A DNA stretch of 36,945 nt from Betaproteobacteria bacterium HGW-Betaproteobacteria-16 (GCA_002840835.1 PHCQ01000050.1:1-36945); one strand, 5' to 3'. Counted from the stretch's first letter, positions 1-8,698 are shown. The notes: a model not told the origin generated them from the sequence alone. Translations and numbers: made by a program.

Positions 1-240
1 TCGCTCACCACCGTGGCCCTGCGCGCCCTGCCCGTGATCATCCTGGGCGGCCTGACCTCGGTGCCCGGCGCCATCATCGGCGGCCTGATCATCGGCGTGG
101 GCGAAAAGCTCTCCGAGGTGTACCTGGGCCCTTACGTGGGCGGAGGCATCGAGATCTGGTTTGCGTATGTGCTCGCGCTGGTGTTCCTGTTGTTCCGGCC
201 GCAAGGGTTGTTCGGCGAAAAAATTATTGACCGCGTTTAG
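1..240 (+). CDS. livH: Branched-chain amino acid-type ABC permease, LivH family (3' end only)
   Basis: The reading frame is open from the first base of the window and ends at TAG, leaving the last 79 residues of an inner-membrane permease. The visible part has the Gly/Ala-rich membrane segments of the LivH family, including an invariant-type GGLTSVPGAIIGG stretch and the C-terminal LVFLLFRPQGLFG motif shared by LivH and LivM proteins. LivH pairs with LivM to form the channel of a HAAT-family ABC importer. The next genes are livM, a binding protein and livF, so the ATPase LivG and the start of livH should lie upstream of the window. The neighbouring CoA ligase suggests an aromatic or other carboxylic acid as substrate rather than leucine; that is inference. 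Confidence 0.9.
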   Translation, partial: SLTTVALRALPVIILGGLTSVPGAIIGGLIIGVGEKLSEVYLGPYVGGGIEIWFAYVLALVFLLFRPQGLFGEKIIDRV

Positions 241-250
241 ATATGAGGCA

Positions 251-357
251 CCCCCTGCGCCGCTTCGCGTCTTCCCCCTCTCTCTCGCCTTCGGCGGGAG
301 GGGGACGCACCCAGTGGCCCGGCAAAGCCGGTTCCACGGGAGCCAGGGACAAGTCAC
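251..357 (+). repeat. Oriented 3' intergenic repeat, copy 1
   Basis: This GC-rich element lies just behind the livH stop. It has a C-rich 5' block, a short hairpin, a G-rich block, the CCGGC-AAA-GCCGG stem-loop and a GTTCCACGGGAGCC tail. Related copies follow at least ten other genes here, always in the direction of the upstream gene. It could terminate or process transcripts; no poly-U tract is present. Confidence 0.8.
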
Positions 358-393
358 TTCTCGCCGGATAGGCTGAGACAAAGGAAAAATCGG

Positions 394-1470
394 ATGTTCT
401 ACAGAGAAAACGGTCAGTTCAAGACCTCCTACCGCACCGACCAGCAGATCTTCCCGATCGCGCAGGACCGCTGGCTCATCCTGGCCTTGATCGCGTTCGC
501 CTTCATCGGCGTGCCGCTGCTGGTCGATGAATACATGTTCCGCGCCATCCTGATTCCGTTCCTGATCCTGGCGCTGGCGGCGCTGGGGGTGAACATCCTG
601 GTGGGCTACTGCGGGCAGATCAGCCTGGGCTCAGGCGCCTTCATGGCGGTGGGCGCCTACATGGCCTACAACACCTACATCCGCATCGACGGCATGCCGC
701 TGATCGTGGCATTGCTCGCCGGTGGCTTCTTCGCCACCCTGGTGGGCATGTTCTTCGGCATCCCCAGTTTGCGCGTCAAGGGCCTCTACCTGGCGGTGGC
801 CACGCTGGCCGCGCAATTCTTCTGCGACTGGGCCTTCCTGCGTATCGGCTGGTTCACCAACAACACAGCCTCGGGCTCGGTGTCGGTGTCCAACCTCAAC
901 GTGCTGGGCTGGACCATCAACACCCCGGTGGAGAAATACCTGTTCTGCCTGGGGTTCCTGGTGGTGTTCGCGCTGCTGGCCAAGAATCTGGTGCGCTCGG
1001 CGATTGGTCGGGAGTGGATGGCGATTCGCGACATGGACGTGGCCGCCGCCGTGATCGGCATCCGCCCCATGTACGCCAAGCTCAGCGCCTTCGCAGTGAG
1101 CTCCTTCATCATCGGCGTGGCCGGTGGCTTGTGGGGCTTTGTTCACCTGGGCTCGTGGGAGCCCGCCGCCTTCTCCATCGACCGATCATTCCAGCTGCTG
1201 TTCATGGTGATCATCGGCGGCATGGGATCGATCATGGGCAGTTTCTTTGGCGCCGCCTTCATTGTGGTGCTGCCCATTTTCCTGAACCAGTTCCTGCCCT
1301 GGCTGGGCAGCCTGGTGGGTCTGACCATTTCCACCGCTGCCATTTCGCACACCGAGTTCATGGTCTTCGGTGCGCTCATCGTCTGGTTCCTCATCGTCGA
1401 GCCCCATGGACTGGCCAAGCTGTGGAGCATCGGCAAACAGAAGTTGCGGTTGTGGCCCTTCCCGCACTAG
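394..1470 (+). CDS. livM: Branched-chain amino acid-type ABC permease, LivM family
   Basis: This 358-residue inner-membrane permease has a short cytoplasmic N-terminus of about 25 residues and then a series of hydrophobic segments from residue 27 to about 345. The family core is visible as GVNILVGYCGQISLGSGAFMA near residue 65, and the transporter-coupling loop as the AIRDMDVAAAVIGI stretch near residue 210. The C-terminus again has the LIVEPHGLAKLW type ending. The ATG is preceded by AAGGAA at a normal distance. It follows livH after a repeat-filled gap and is followed by the binding protein gene. Together they form a HAAT-type importer, probably for an aromatic or related acid given the CoA ligase downstream (inference). 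Confidence 0.92.
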   Translation: MFYRENGQFKTSYRTDQQIFPIAQDRWLILALIAFAFIGVPLLVDEYMFRAILIPFLILALAALGVNILVGYCGQISLGSGAFMAVGAYMAYNTYIRIDGMPLIVALLAGGFFATLVGMFFGIPSLRVKGLYLAVATLAAQFFCDWAFLRIGWFTNNTASGSVSVSNLNVLGWTINTPVEKYLFCLGFLVVFALLAKNLVRSAIGREWMAIRDMDVAAAVIGIRPMYAKLSAFAVSSFIIGVAGGLWGFVHLGSWEPAAFSIDRSFQLLFMVIIGGMGSIMGSFFGAAFIVVLPIFLNQFLPWLGSLVGLTISTAAISHTEFMVFGALIVWFLIVEPHGLAKLWSIGKQKLRLWPFPH

Positions 1471-1479
1471 ATATGGCTA

Positions 1480-1563
1480 CCCCCTGCGCCGCTTCGCGTC
1501 TTTCCCCTGGAAGGGGGACGCTCCCTGTGGCCCGGCGGAGCCGGTTCCACGGGAGCCGTGGCC
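1480..1563 (+). repeat. Oriented 3' intergenic repeat, copy 2
   Basis: A shorter copy of the same element starts about ten bases after the livM stop. The C-rich block, the G-rich block, a CCGGC-GGA-GCCGG hairpin and the GTTCCACGGGAGCC tail are all present, in the same orientation as livM. Confidence 0.8.
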
Positions 1564-1691
1564 TCGGGGCATGCGCTTCGGAGATGCGTGTTTTGAATGA
1601 GCGTCGGTTGTTTGGGTTTTTGAGAGTTGGTTCGGCCGCTTCTTGCTGTTGTGCTTTCGTGTGTGTGTGAACTTCCTATAGGAGACAAGTG

Positions 1692-3029
1692 ATGAAAATG
1701 CGTAATCTGGTTCTATCCGTGTCGGTGGCCTGTGCAGGCCTTTCGGCTGCCTTGGTCACACCTGCTGCCTTCGCCCAGGCCCAGGAGCAGTTCTTCCCTT
1801 CGCTGGTGTACCGCACCGGCGCCTACGCGCCCAACGGCGTGCCGTTCGCCAACGGCTATGCGGACTACCTCAAGCTCACCAATGCGCGCGGCGGCATCAA
1901 CGGTGTGAAGGTGTCGTTTGAAGAGTGCGAAACCGGCTACGCGACCGACCGCGGCGTGGAGTGCTACGAGCGCCTGAAAGGCAAGAACGGCGGGGCCACG
2001 GTGTTCCAGCCGCTGTCCACCGGCATCACCTTCGCGCTGACCGAAAAGGCGCCTGTCGACAAGATTCCGCTGATCACCGCAGGCTACGGTCGCAGCGAGT
2101 CGGCCGACGGCGGCGTGTTCAAGTGGAACTTCCCGATCGCCGGCACCTACTGGGTGGCGGCCGACGTGTTGATCCAGCACATCGGCAAGAAGGAAGGCGG
2201 CCTGGACAAGCTCAAGGGCAAGAAGATCGCACTGGTCTACCACGACAGCCCGTTCGGCAAGGAGCCGATTCCGCTGCTGCAGGAACGCGCCGCCATGCAC
2301 GGCTTCCAGCTGAGCCTGCTGCCCGTGACACACCCCGGCGTGGAGCAGAAAGCCACCTGGCTGCAGATTCGCCGCGATCGTCCCGACTACGTGATCAACT
2401 GGGGCTGGGGGGTGATGAACTCCACGCTGGTGAAGGAAGCCCAGGCCACCGGCTACCCGCGCGAGAAGATCTACGGCGTGTGGTGGGCGGGTGCCGAGCC
2501 TGACGTGAAAGACGTGGGCGCGGGCGCCAAGGGCTACAACGCCATCACCATGCAGCACGGCACCGAAAAAGGCGCCGATGTGGTCAAGGAGATCCTGGCC
2601 AAGCTGCACGACAAGGGCCAGGGCACCGGACCTAAGGAAGAAGTGGGCGATGTGCTTTACATGCGCGGCCTGATCAGCGCCATGTTCGGCGTGGAAGGGG
2701 TGCGTCAGGCACAGGAAAAGTACGGTAAAGGCAAAGTTGTCACCGGCGAGCAAGCACGGTGGGGCTTCGAAAACCTGAACCTCACCCAGGCCAAGCTCGA
2801 CGCACTGGGCTTCAAGGGCGTGATGCGCCCGATCTCCACCAGCTGCCAGGACCACATGGGTGCGGCCTTGGCCCGTATCCACACCTGGGACGGCAGCAAG
2901 TGGGCATTCAGCAGCGACTGGTACCAGGCCGATGAGCAGATCATCAAGCCCATGGTCAAGACCGCAGCCGACAAGTACGCCGCCGAGAAGAAGCTGACGC
3001 GTCGCACCCCTGCGGACTGCCAGAGTTAA
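1692..3029 (+). CDS. Periplasmic substrate-binding protein of a HAAT-type ABC importer
   Basis: The protein has about 445 residues and begins with a Sec signal peptide (MKMRNLVLSVSVACAG, cleavage probably after AAFAQA near residue 29). The mature part is a two-lobed type I periplasmic binding protein of the LivK/Peripla_BP_6 kind. I place the start at 1692 because AGGAG ends seven bases before this ATG; a GTG directly in front is possible. It is longer than classical LivK (about 370 residues), as is usual for receptors linked to aromatic-acid clusters. It lies between livM and livF and would deliver the ligand to LivHM. The substrate cannot be read from sequence; an aromatic carboxylate is likely from context. 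Confidence 0.88.
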   Translation: MKMRNLVLSVSVACAGLSAALVTPAAFAQAQEQFFPSLVYRTGAYAPNGVPFANGYADYLKLTNARGGINGVKVSFEECETGYATDRGVECYERLKGKNGGATVFQPLSTGITFALTEKAPVDKIPLITAGYGRSESADGGVFKWNFPIAGTYWVAADVLIQHIGKKEGGLDKLKGKKIALVYHDSPFGKEPIPLLQERAAMHGFQLSLLPVTHPGVEQKATWLQIRRDRPDYVINWGWGVMNSTLVKEAQATGYPREKIYGVWWAGAEPDVKDVGAGAKGYNAITMQHGTEKGADVVKEILAKLHDKGQGTGPKEEVGDVLYMRGLISAMFGVEGVRQAQEKYGKGKVVTGEQARWGFENLNLTQAKLDALGFKGVMRPISTSCQDHMGAALARIHTWDGSKWAFSSDWYQADEQIIKPMVKTAADKYAAEKKLTRRTPADCQS

Positions 3030-3056
3030 GCCCACCCCCGCGCAAGGTAGGGAATC

Positions 3057-3140
3057 ACCCCCGCCGCGCTTCGCGCGACCCCCTCCAGGGGGCGACACCA
3101 GCGGCCCGGCAAAGCCGGTTCCGCGGTGTCCCTGGATGGG
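3057..3140 (+). repeat. Oriented 3' intergenic repeat, copy 3
   Basis: This copy follows the binding protein gene and uses the CCCCGCCGCGCTTCGCGCG variant of the 5' block, then CCCCCTCCAGGGGG, the CCGGC-AAA-GCCGG hairpin and a GCGGTGTCCCTGGATGGG tail. It points the same way as the upstream gene. Confidence 0.75.
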
Positions 3141-3253
3141 AGCACCTCGTTCGTGGCGGGTCTTTCCCCCGGCAACTGTTTCAGTTGCCATTCACAAGGC
3201 CGGCTTGCCGTGCCTTGTGAATGGTCCAAACAAGGGATCCCTAAGGAAGCAAC

Positions 3254-4063
3254 ATGAGCACTCCCAACATCGTTCTCAACGTCAACGGCATCGAGGTCAT
3301 CTACAACCACGTCATCCTGGTGCTCAAGGGCGTTTCGCTCAACGTGCCTCAGGGCAAGATCGCGGCGGTGCTGGGTGGCAACGGGGCCGGCAAGACCACC
3401 ACGCTGCGCGCCATCTCCAACCTGCTCAGGGCCGAGCGGGGGGAGGTGACCAAGGGCAGCATTGAACTGCGCGGCGAACGCATTGAAAACCTCACGCCGG
3501 CCGATCTGGTGAACCGGGGGGTGGTGCAGGTGATGGAAGGGCGGCACTGTTTTGCCCACCTCACCATCGAAGAGAACCTGCTCACCGGCTCGTACACCCG
3601 CAAGGACAAGGGCGAGATCGCGGCGAACCTGGAGAAGGTCTACAACTACTTCCCCCGCCTGAAGACGCGCCGCTCCTCGCAGGCGGCCTACACCTCGGGT
3701 GGCGAGCAGCAGATGTGCGCGATTGGCCGCGCGCTGATGACCAACCCCAGCGTGATGCTGCTCGACGAGCCCTCCATGGGTCTGGCGCCGCAGATCGTGG
3801 AAGAGGTGTTCGAGATCGTCAAGGACCTCAACACCAAGGAAAAGGTCACCTTCCTGCTCGCCGAGCAGAACACCAACATGGCGCTGCGTTATGCGGACTA
3901 CGGCTACATCATGGAGTCGGGCCGGATCGTGATGGACGGTGCGGCCGAAGACCTGCGCAACAACGAAGACGTGAAGGAGTTCTACCTTGGCATGGGCGGG
4001 GGGGAACGCAAGAGCTTCAAGGATGTGAAGAGCTACAAGCGCCGGAAACGCTGGCTCGCGTAG
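3254..4063 (+). CDS. livF: ABC importer ATP-binding protein, LivF family
   Basis: This 269-residue ATPase is one of the two nucleotide-binding subunits of the importer. Walker A is GGNGAGKT at residues 41-49, the ABC signature SGGEQQ starts at residue 148, and Walker B ends in LLDEP with D171 and E172. The start ATG has AAGGAA in front of it. The C-terminus is some 25-30 residues longer than that of typical LivF and ends in a basic stretch (KSYKRRKRWLA); this extension is common in LivF proteins near CoA ligases, as far as I recall. The partner ATPase LivG is not in the window. The gene follows the binding protein after a repeat-containing gap. Confidence 0.93.
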   Translation: MSTPNIVLNVNGIEVIYNHVILVLKGVSLNVPQGKIAAVLGGNGAGKTTTLRAISNLLRAERGEVTKGSIELRGERIENLTPADLVNRGVVQVMEGRHCFAHLTIEENLLTGSYTRKDKGEIAANLEKVYNYFPRLKTRRSSQAAYTSGGEQQMCAIGRALMTNPSVMLLDEPSMGLAPQIVEEVFEIVKDLNTKEKVTFLLAEQNTNMALRYADYGYIMESGRIVMDGAAEDLRNNEDVKEFYLGMGGGERKSFKDVKSYKRRKRWLA

Positions 4064-4086
4064 CGAGCCAGCGGGCGCTTTCCGCA

Positions 4087-4172
4087 CACCCCCGCGCCGC
4101 CTTCGGCGTCACCCCCTCAAGGGGGCGATGCCTGCGGCCCGGCAAAGCCGGTTCCGCGGCATCTCTGGACAA
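4087..4172 (+). repeat. Oriented 3' intergenic repeat, copy 4
   Basis: This copy lies behind livF with the CCCCGCGCCGCCTTCGGCG block, CCCCCTCAAGGGGG, and the CCGGC-AAA-GCCGG hairpin. Its orientation is that of livF. Confidence 0.75.
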
Positions 4173-4205
4173 AGACACTTCTCTCTCACTTATGTGGTTT
4201 TCGAC

Positions 4206-5462
4206 ATGACCGACTACTTTGACGCACTGGAAACCCGCTCACCTGACCAGCGTGAGTCCGAGCTGATGGCTTCGCTGGCGGGTCAGGTGGCGCATGCACA
4301 GGCACACAGTGCGGCGTACGCGGGCATCCTCGATGGCGTGCGCGCGGCCGATGTGAACAGCCGTGAGGCCCTGGCCCGATTGCCCGTGACGCGCAAGAGC
4401 GAGTTGCTGGAGCGGCAGAAGGCCTCGCGTGCGGCAGGGGGCGATCCGTTCGGGGGATTTTCTGCGCTGGTGCGCGGACCTCAGATGTCACGCGTGTTCG
4501 CCTCCCCTGGCCCCATCTACGAACCCGAAGGCAGCACGCGCGACTACTGGCGCGCCGGGCGTGCCTTGTACGCCGCCGGGTTCCGGTCCGGCGAGCTGGT
4601 GCACAACGCCTTCAGCTACCACATGACGCCGGGCGCATTCATCCTTGAGTCCGGTGCCCACGCCGTGGGCTGCACGGTGTTCCCGGCCGGCACTGGCCAG
4701 ACCGAACAGCAGCTCGACGCGATCACCGAACTGCAGCCCAACGGCTACACCGGCACACCCAGCTTTCTTCGCATCCTGATCGAGAAGGCCGTGGAAACCG
4801 GTACCGACATCCACAGCCTGACCAAGGCATCGGTCGGCGGTGAGGCCTGCCCACCCAGCCTGACCGCCTGGTTCAAACAACAGGGTGTGGCCGTGTACCA
4901 GACCTACGCCACCGCCGACTTGGGGCTGGTGGCGTATGAGACCGCTGCGCGGGAAGGCCTGGTGCTGGACGAAGGCGTGATCGTGGAAATCGTGCGGCCC
5001 GGCACGGGCGATCCTGTGCCAGAGGGTGAAGTGGGCGAGCTGGTGGTGACCACGCTCAATCCGGCCTACCCGCTGATCCGCTTCGGCACCGGCGACCTCT
5101 CGGCCATGCTGCCGGGCCCCTGCCCCACCGGGCGCACCGCGCCGCGCATCAAGGGCTGGATGGGCCGTGCGGACCAGACCACCAAGATCAAGGGCATGTT
5201 CGTGCACCCCGCCCAGGTGGCGGAGATCGTGCGCCGTTTCCCCGAGATCGTTCGCGCGCGCCTGGTGGTCAGTGGCGAGATGGCCAACGATCAGATGATG
5301 CTGAAGGTCGAGACCGACGGCAGCCGTGCGGAAGGCCTGGAACAGCGTGTGGGCGAGGCGATCCGCGAAGTCACCAAGCTTCGCGGGACGGTTGAGCTGC
5401 TGAGCCCTGGCAGCCTGCCCAACGACGGCAAGGTGATCGAGGACGCCAGAAGTTATACGTGA
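4206..5462 (+). CDS. Phenylacetate-CoA-ligase-like AMP-binding enzyme
   Basis: This 418-residue protein belongs to the PaaK branch of adenylate-forming enzymes, which activate aryl acids to acyl-CoA via an acyl-adenylate. Visible family features are NGYTGTPSFLRILIEKA in the middle, the TYATADLGLVAYE acyl-adenylate motif, and the C-terminal MGRADQTTKIKGMFVHPAQV hinge region. It lacks a classical TSGTTG loop in its usual position, having FASPGPIYEPEG there, as many short PaaK relatives do. I chose the ATG at 4206 because family members start close to this sequence; the ribosome site is weak. Its place behind the Liv importer suggests it activates the imported acid. The exact acid is unknown. 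Confidence 0.82.
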   Translation: MTDYFDALETRSPDQRESELMASLAGQVAHAQAHSAAYAGILDGVRAADVNSREALARLPVTRKSELLERQKASRAAGGDPFGGFSALVRGPQMSRVFASPGPIYEPEGSTRDYWRAGRALYAAGFRSGELVHNAFSYHMTPGAFILESGAHAVGCTVFPAGTGQTEQQLDAITELQPNGYTGTPSFLRILIEKAVETGTDIHSLTKASVGGEACPPSLTAWFKQQGVAVYQTYATADLGLVAYETAAREGLVLDEGVIVEIVRPGTGDPVPEGEVGELVVTTLNPAYPLIRFGTGDLSAMLPGPCPTGRTAPRIKGWMGRADQTTKIKGMFVHPAQVAEIVRRFPEIVRARLVVSGEMANDQMMLKVETDGSRAEGLEQRVGEAIREVTKLRGTVELLSPGSLPNDGKVIEDARSYT

Positions 5463-5463
5463 C

Positions 5464-5579
5464 TCCCCCCTGCGCCGCTGACGCGGCTTCCCCCCTCCCT
5501 TGCGCGCCTTTGGCGCTTGGAGGGGGGACGCACCCAGTGGCCCGGCGAAGCCGGTTCCACGGGTGCCCTGGAAGGAGGC
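5464..5579 (+). repeat. Oriented 3' intergenic repeat, copy 5
   Basis: A long copy starts directly at the ligase stop, with CGCCGCTGACGCGGC as the first hairpin, a GGCGCCTTTGGCGC-like hairpin, the G-rich block, a CCGGC-GAA-GCCGG stem-loop and the GTTCCACGGGTGCC tail. A second partial copy of the first hairpin appears at about 5608-5630. Confidence 0.8.
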
Positions 5580-5806
5580 ATTTCGCGCCGGGGGGCGTTT
5601 GGCGCTCCCCTGCGCCGCTGACGCGGCTTGGGTAGGGGTTTCGCGCCGGAACTTGGGTGGCAACCGTCTTTGCTAGGGACGGCGAGCCAGGCCTCTTTGT
5701 GCCGGATAAAGGGTTTTCCCCGGTGCAACGCTACGTAATTTCCGCGATTCCCCGTGTCCGGGCTGGGGATACGATCCCGTCTCCCGTTCAACCTAGGAGC
5801 CCACCC
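5580..5806. other. Gap upstream of the first TctC gene
   Basis: This completes a 344-bp stretch without a gene (5463-5806). After a truncated second copy of the 3' repeat (about 5608-5630) the remaining bases probably hold the promoter and leader of the TctC gene. I see no convincing -35/-10 pair or operator. AGGAG at 5795-5799 is the ribosome-binding site for the ATG at 5807. Confidence 0.5.
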
Positions 5807-6790
5807 ATGAAGAAGATTCTCGCCCTGGCACTGACTGCTGCCGTGTCCGCCGGTGCATTTGCACAAGGCTTCCCGAGCAAGCCCATCACCATTGTGGTGC
5901 CATTCGCCGCTGGTGGCCCAACCGACACCGTGGCCCGCCAGCTGGCTGAGGCCTTGCGCGCGCCGCTGGGCGACGCCACCATCGTGGTTGAAAACGCTGC
6001 CGGCGCCGGCGGCACCATCGGTGCCAACAAGGTCGCCCGCGCCACCCCTGATGGCCACACCCTGCTCGTCTGGCACATCGGCATGGCGTCCACCGCCGGC
6101 CTGTACCGCAAGCTGCCTTTCAAGGCACTGGAAGACTTCGAGTACCTGGGCATGATCAACGACGTGCCCATGACGCTGCTGGGCTCGCCCAAAGTGCCCG
6201 CCAACACGTATCGCGACTTCGAGTCCTACATCCGCGCCAACGGCGGCAAGGTCAACCTCGCGCACGCCGGCCTGGGTTCGGCTTCCCACCTGTGCGGCCT
6301 GATGTGGCAGTCGGCCATGAAGCTGGACAAGTCGCTCACCGCCATCGCGTACCGCGGCACGGCACCTGCCATGAACGATTTGATCGGCGGCCAGGTGGAC
6401 CTGATGTGTGACCAGACCACCAACACGACCAGCCAGATCGAAGCCGGCCGCGTGAAGGGTTATGCCGTCACCACCGCCAAGCGCCTGGACGGCCACAAGC
6501 TGCTCAAGGATTACCCCACGCTGCAGGAAATGGGCCTGAAAGGCTTTGACCTGACCATCTGGCACGCCATCTACGCACCCAAGGGCACGCCGGCCGACGT
6601 GACCAAGAAGATCAACGATGCGCTCAAGGTCGCCTTGAAGGATCCCAAGTTCATCAAGGGCCAGGAAATGCTGGGCGCCGTGGTGGTCACCGACAACCGC
6701 GTGACCCCTGAAGGCCACAAGGCCTATGTGGCTGATCAGATCACCAAGCTCAAGACCGTGATTGATGCGGCTGGTCAGTACGCTGACTGA
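5807..6790 (+). CDS. Bug/TctC-family periplasmic solute receptor (first copy)
   Basis: The 327-residue product starts with a Sec signal peptide (MKKILALALTAAVSAGAFAQ, cleavage after about residue 20) and continues with FPSKPITIVVPFAAGGPTDT, the hallmark N-terminus of Bug receptors of tripartite tricarboxylate transporters. These bind small carboxylates in the periplasm. AGGAG eight bases upstream fixes the start at 5807. No TctA or TctB membrane subunit is nearby, so it either feeds a transporter encoded elsewhere or acts as a sensor, as proposed for many orphan Bug proteins. A second receptor lies about 500 bp downstream; the two are paralogues rather than recent copies. Confidence 0.92.
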   Translation: MKKILALALTAAVSAGAFAQGFPSKPITIVVPFAAGGPTDTVARQLAEALRAPLGDATIVVENAAGAGGTIGANKVARATPDGHTLLVWHIGMASTAGLYRKLPFKALEDFEYLGMINDVPMTLLGSPKVPANTYRDFESYIRANGGKVNLAHAGLGSASHLCGLMWQSAMKLDKSLTAIAYRGTAPAMNDLIGGQVDLMCDQTTNTTSQIEAGRVKGYAVTTAKRLDGHKLLKDYPTLQEMGLKGFDLTIWHAIYAPKGTPADVTKKINDALKVALKDPKFIKGQEMLGAVVVTDNRVTPEGHKAYVADQITKLKTVIDAAGQYAD

Positions 6791-6799
6791 CTTTGGCCC

Positions 6800-6882
6800 A
6801 CCCCCGCCGCGCTTCGCGCGACCCCCTCAAGGGGGCGACACCAGCCGTCCGGCAAAGCCGGCCCGGCGGTGTCTGCTGGATG
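6800..6882 (+). repeat. Oriented 3' intergenic repeat, copy 6
   Basis: This copy lies just behind the first TctC gene with the CCCCGCCGCGCTTCGCGCG block, CCCCCTCAAGGGGG, a CCGGC-AAA-GCCGG hairpin and GGCGGTGTC. It has the same orientation as the gene in front. Confidence 0.75.
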
Positions 6883-6934
6883 GGGCACTTCTCTCCGGAG
6901 ACTCTGCCATTGCTATGCGGCGTGAGGTGAGTTC

Positions 6935-7306
6935 ATGATCCCGCTCCGCGTGGTGGACTCCATCACCGAATTGCAGCCCGCCGATGCGGGCTGCATTGCT
7001 TTGAGTGGTTCGCACGGGGGCTTGAGTTCGGCGCGTTATGCACTGGCGGCGCGGCCATTGTTGTCGGTGTTCAATGATGCGGGCGTGGGCCTGGATGACG
7101 CGGGCATTGCGGGCCTCGATTTTTTGCAGGCGCATGGACTGGCAGCCTGTGCGGTGTCTCATATGAGCGCGCGGATCGGGCTGGCCGCCAGTACATTGGA
7201 CGGCGGTGTGGTCAGCCATGCCAACGCAGCTGCAGAGGCGCTCGGCATTCGCACCGGGCAAGCCTTGCGGCCTCAGATTGAACACCTCAGCAGGAGACCA
7301 ACATGA
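6935..7306 (+). CDS. Conserved hypothetical protein overlapping the second TctC gene
   Basis: This 123-residue protein has no signal peptide or membrane segment and no function I can name. It has a clear Shine-Dalgarno (GAGGTGA) before the ATG. Motifs visible are [17 protein letters not shown] near residue 21, [20 protein letters not shown] near 43, [10 protein letters not shown] near 76 and [14 protein letters not shown] near 94. I recognise this GSHGG/FNDAGxG/SARIG/SHxNAxA pattern from uncharacterised proteins near carboxylate transport or metabolism genes in other proteobacteria. The stop codon overlaps the next start by four bases (ATGA), so translation is probably coupled to the TctC receptor. 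A small soluble enzyme or ligand-binding protein acting on the same carboxylate is possible. Confidence 0.75.
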   Translation: MIPLRVVDSITELQPADAGCIALSGSHGGLSSARYALAARPLLSVFNDAGVGLDDAGIAGLDFLQAHGLAACAVSHMSARIGLAASTLDGGVVSHANAAAEALGIRTGQALRPQIEHLSRRPT

Positions 7307-8292
7307 ACTTCACCCGACGCACCCTGATGGCCATCGCCGCAGCGATGGCCCTGCCCGGCGCGGCGCTGGCACAGGGCAACTGGCCCACCAAGCCGGTGCG
7401 CATCGTCGTGCCATTCGCACCCGGCGGCACCACCGACATCCTGGCTCGCGTGCTGGCGCCCGAACTCTCCAAGGCGTTCGGGCAGCAGTTCATTGTGGAC
7501 AACCGAGGCGGTGCCGGCGGCAACATCGGTGCCGACCACGTGGCCAAGGCAGACGCCGACGGCTACACCCTGCTCATGGGCACGGTGGGCACACATGGCA
7601 TCAACAAGGCCCTGTACAGCAAGCTGCCCTATGACCCCCAGAAGGACTTTGCACCCATCACCCTGGTGGCCGGCGTGCCCAACGTGATGGTGATGAACGC
7701 CGCGCGTGCAAAAGAACTCGGCATCAACACCGTGCCCGATTTCATTCGCTACGCCAAGGCCAACCCAGGCAAGCTCAACATGGCTTCCAGCGGCAACGGC
7801 ACCTCCATCCATCTGGCGGGTGAGCTGTTCAAGGCCCAGACCGGCGTCTTCATGACGCACATTCCCTACCGGGGTTCCGGGCCGGCGGTTCGCGACCTCA
7901 TCGGTGGCACCATGGACGTGATGTACGACAACCTGCCATCGGCCATGCCCCACATCCAGGCCGGCAGCCTGAAAGCGTTCGCCGTGACCAGCGCCACGCG
8001 CTCACAGGCCCTGCCTGACATCCCCACCGTGGCCGAAGCCGCCAACCTGCCCGGCTTTGAAGCCAGTTCCTGGTTCGGCATGCTCGCCCCGGCCGGCACC
8101 CCGCCGGACATCGTGTCACGCCTGCAGACCGAAATCGCCAAGGCACTGAAACTGCCCGAGATCAATACCCGCCTGGCAGGTCTCGGTGCCATTCCCAGCG
8201 GCAACACCCCCCAGGAATTTGCCCGCCTGATCGACAGCGAAATCGCCAAATGGGCACCGGTGGTGAAGGCGGCTGGAGCACGGGTCGACTGA
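7303..8292 (+). CDS. Bug/TctC-family periplasmic solute receptor (second copy)
   Basis: The product has 329 residues, a signal peptide ([20 protein letters not shown], cleavage after ALAQ near residue 24) and the Bug signature [20 protein letters not shown] directly after it. The fold is the two-lobed receptor that binds carboxylates through a water-bridged loop. AGGAG sits seven bases before the ATG, inside the preceding reading frame. As with the first copy, TctA and TctB genes are absent. The four-base overlap with the small conserved protein upstream marks these two as a transcriptional and probably functional pair. The ligand cannot be inferred from sequence. Confidence 0.93.
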   Translation: MNFTRRTLMAIAAAMALPGAALAQGNWPTKPVRIVVPFAPGGTTDILARVLAPELSKAFGQQFIVDNRGGAGGNIGADHVAKADADGYTLLMGTVGTHGINKALYSKLPYDPQKDFAPITLVAGVPNVMVMNAARAKELGINTVPDFIRYAKANPGKLNMASSGNGTSIHLAGELFKAQTGVFMTHIPYRGSGPAVRDLIGGTMDVMYDNLPSAMPHIQAGSLKAFAVTSATRSQALPDIPTVAEAANLPGFEASSWFGMLAPAGTPPDIVSRLQTEIAKALKLPEINTRLAGLGAIPSGNTPQEFARLIDSEIAKWAPVVKAAGARVD

Positions 8293-8312
8293 CACCCCCC
8301 TGAGATCGGAAC

Positions 8313-8420
8313 ACCCCCCTGCGCCGCTGACGCGGCTTCCCCCCTCTCTGGCGCCTTCGGCTTGGAGGGGGGACGGCATCTTGGGCCGGCGGAGCCGTCC
8401 CGTGCTGCCCCTGGAAGGAG
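8313..8420 (+). repeat. Oriented 3' intergenic repeat, copy 7 (+ orientation)
   Basis: This copy follows the second TctC gene. It has the CGCCGCTGACGCGGC hairpin, GGCGCCTTCGGC, the G-rich block and GGGCCGGCGGAGCCGTCC. It faces a reverse copy at 8556-8670 that follows the convergent DUF1840 gene. Confidence 0.8.
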
Positions 8421-8555
8421 ACACCTCACTCCAGGATGAGTCCGGACCGAGGAGTTTTTTGTGAGTGCCGGAAATCTCTCCGAGTACGCGCTTGAATCAA
8501 GCCGCGTCAGCGGCGCCGGAGGGTGTTCCGAAAATAGGTCCGGCGCGAAATGCCC
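8421..8555. other. Centre of the convergent gap between TctC and DUF1840
   Basis: The whole 8293-8698 gap (406 bp) is made of repeat material from both sides. Between the two full copies, a fragment in reverse orientation is visible at about 8497-8530 (AAGCCGCGTCAGCGGCGCCGG). No gene, promoter or RNA is evident. Confidence 0.5.
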
Positions 8556-8670
8556 CATCCAGGGCTCCCGTGGAACCGGCTTTGCCGGGCCACAGGGTGC
8601 GTCCCCCTCGAAGCGTCGCGCAGCGGCGCGCTACAGAGGGGGGAAGCCGCGTCAGCGGCGCAGGGGGGAG
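8556..8670 (-). repeat. Oriented 3' intergenic repeat, copy 7 (- orientation)
   Basis: Read on the - strand this is a full repeat copy (C-rich block, CGCCGCTGACGCGGC hairpin, G-rich block, CCGGC-AAA-GCCGG stem-loop, GTTCCACGGGAGCC tail) that begins about 28 bases behind the DUF1840 stop. Orientation again equals that of the gene in front. Confidence 0.8.
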
Positions 8671-8698
8671 ATCCGAATATTGCGCAGGGGGGAGTTCT

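Noticed and set aside
5807..8292. A complete tripartite tricarboxylate transporter
   Set aside because: Only receptor (TctC) genes are present; no TctA or TctB membrane subunit is encoded in the window.
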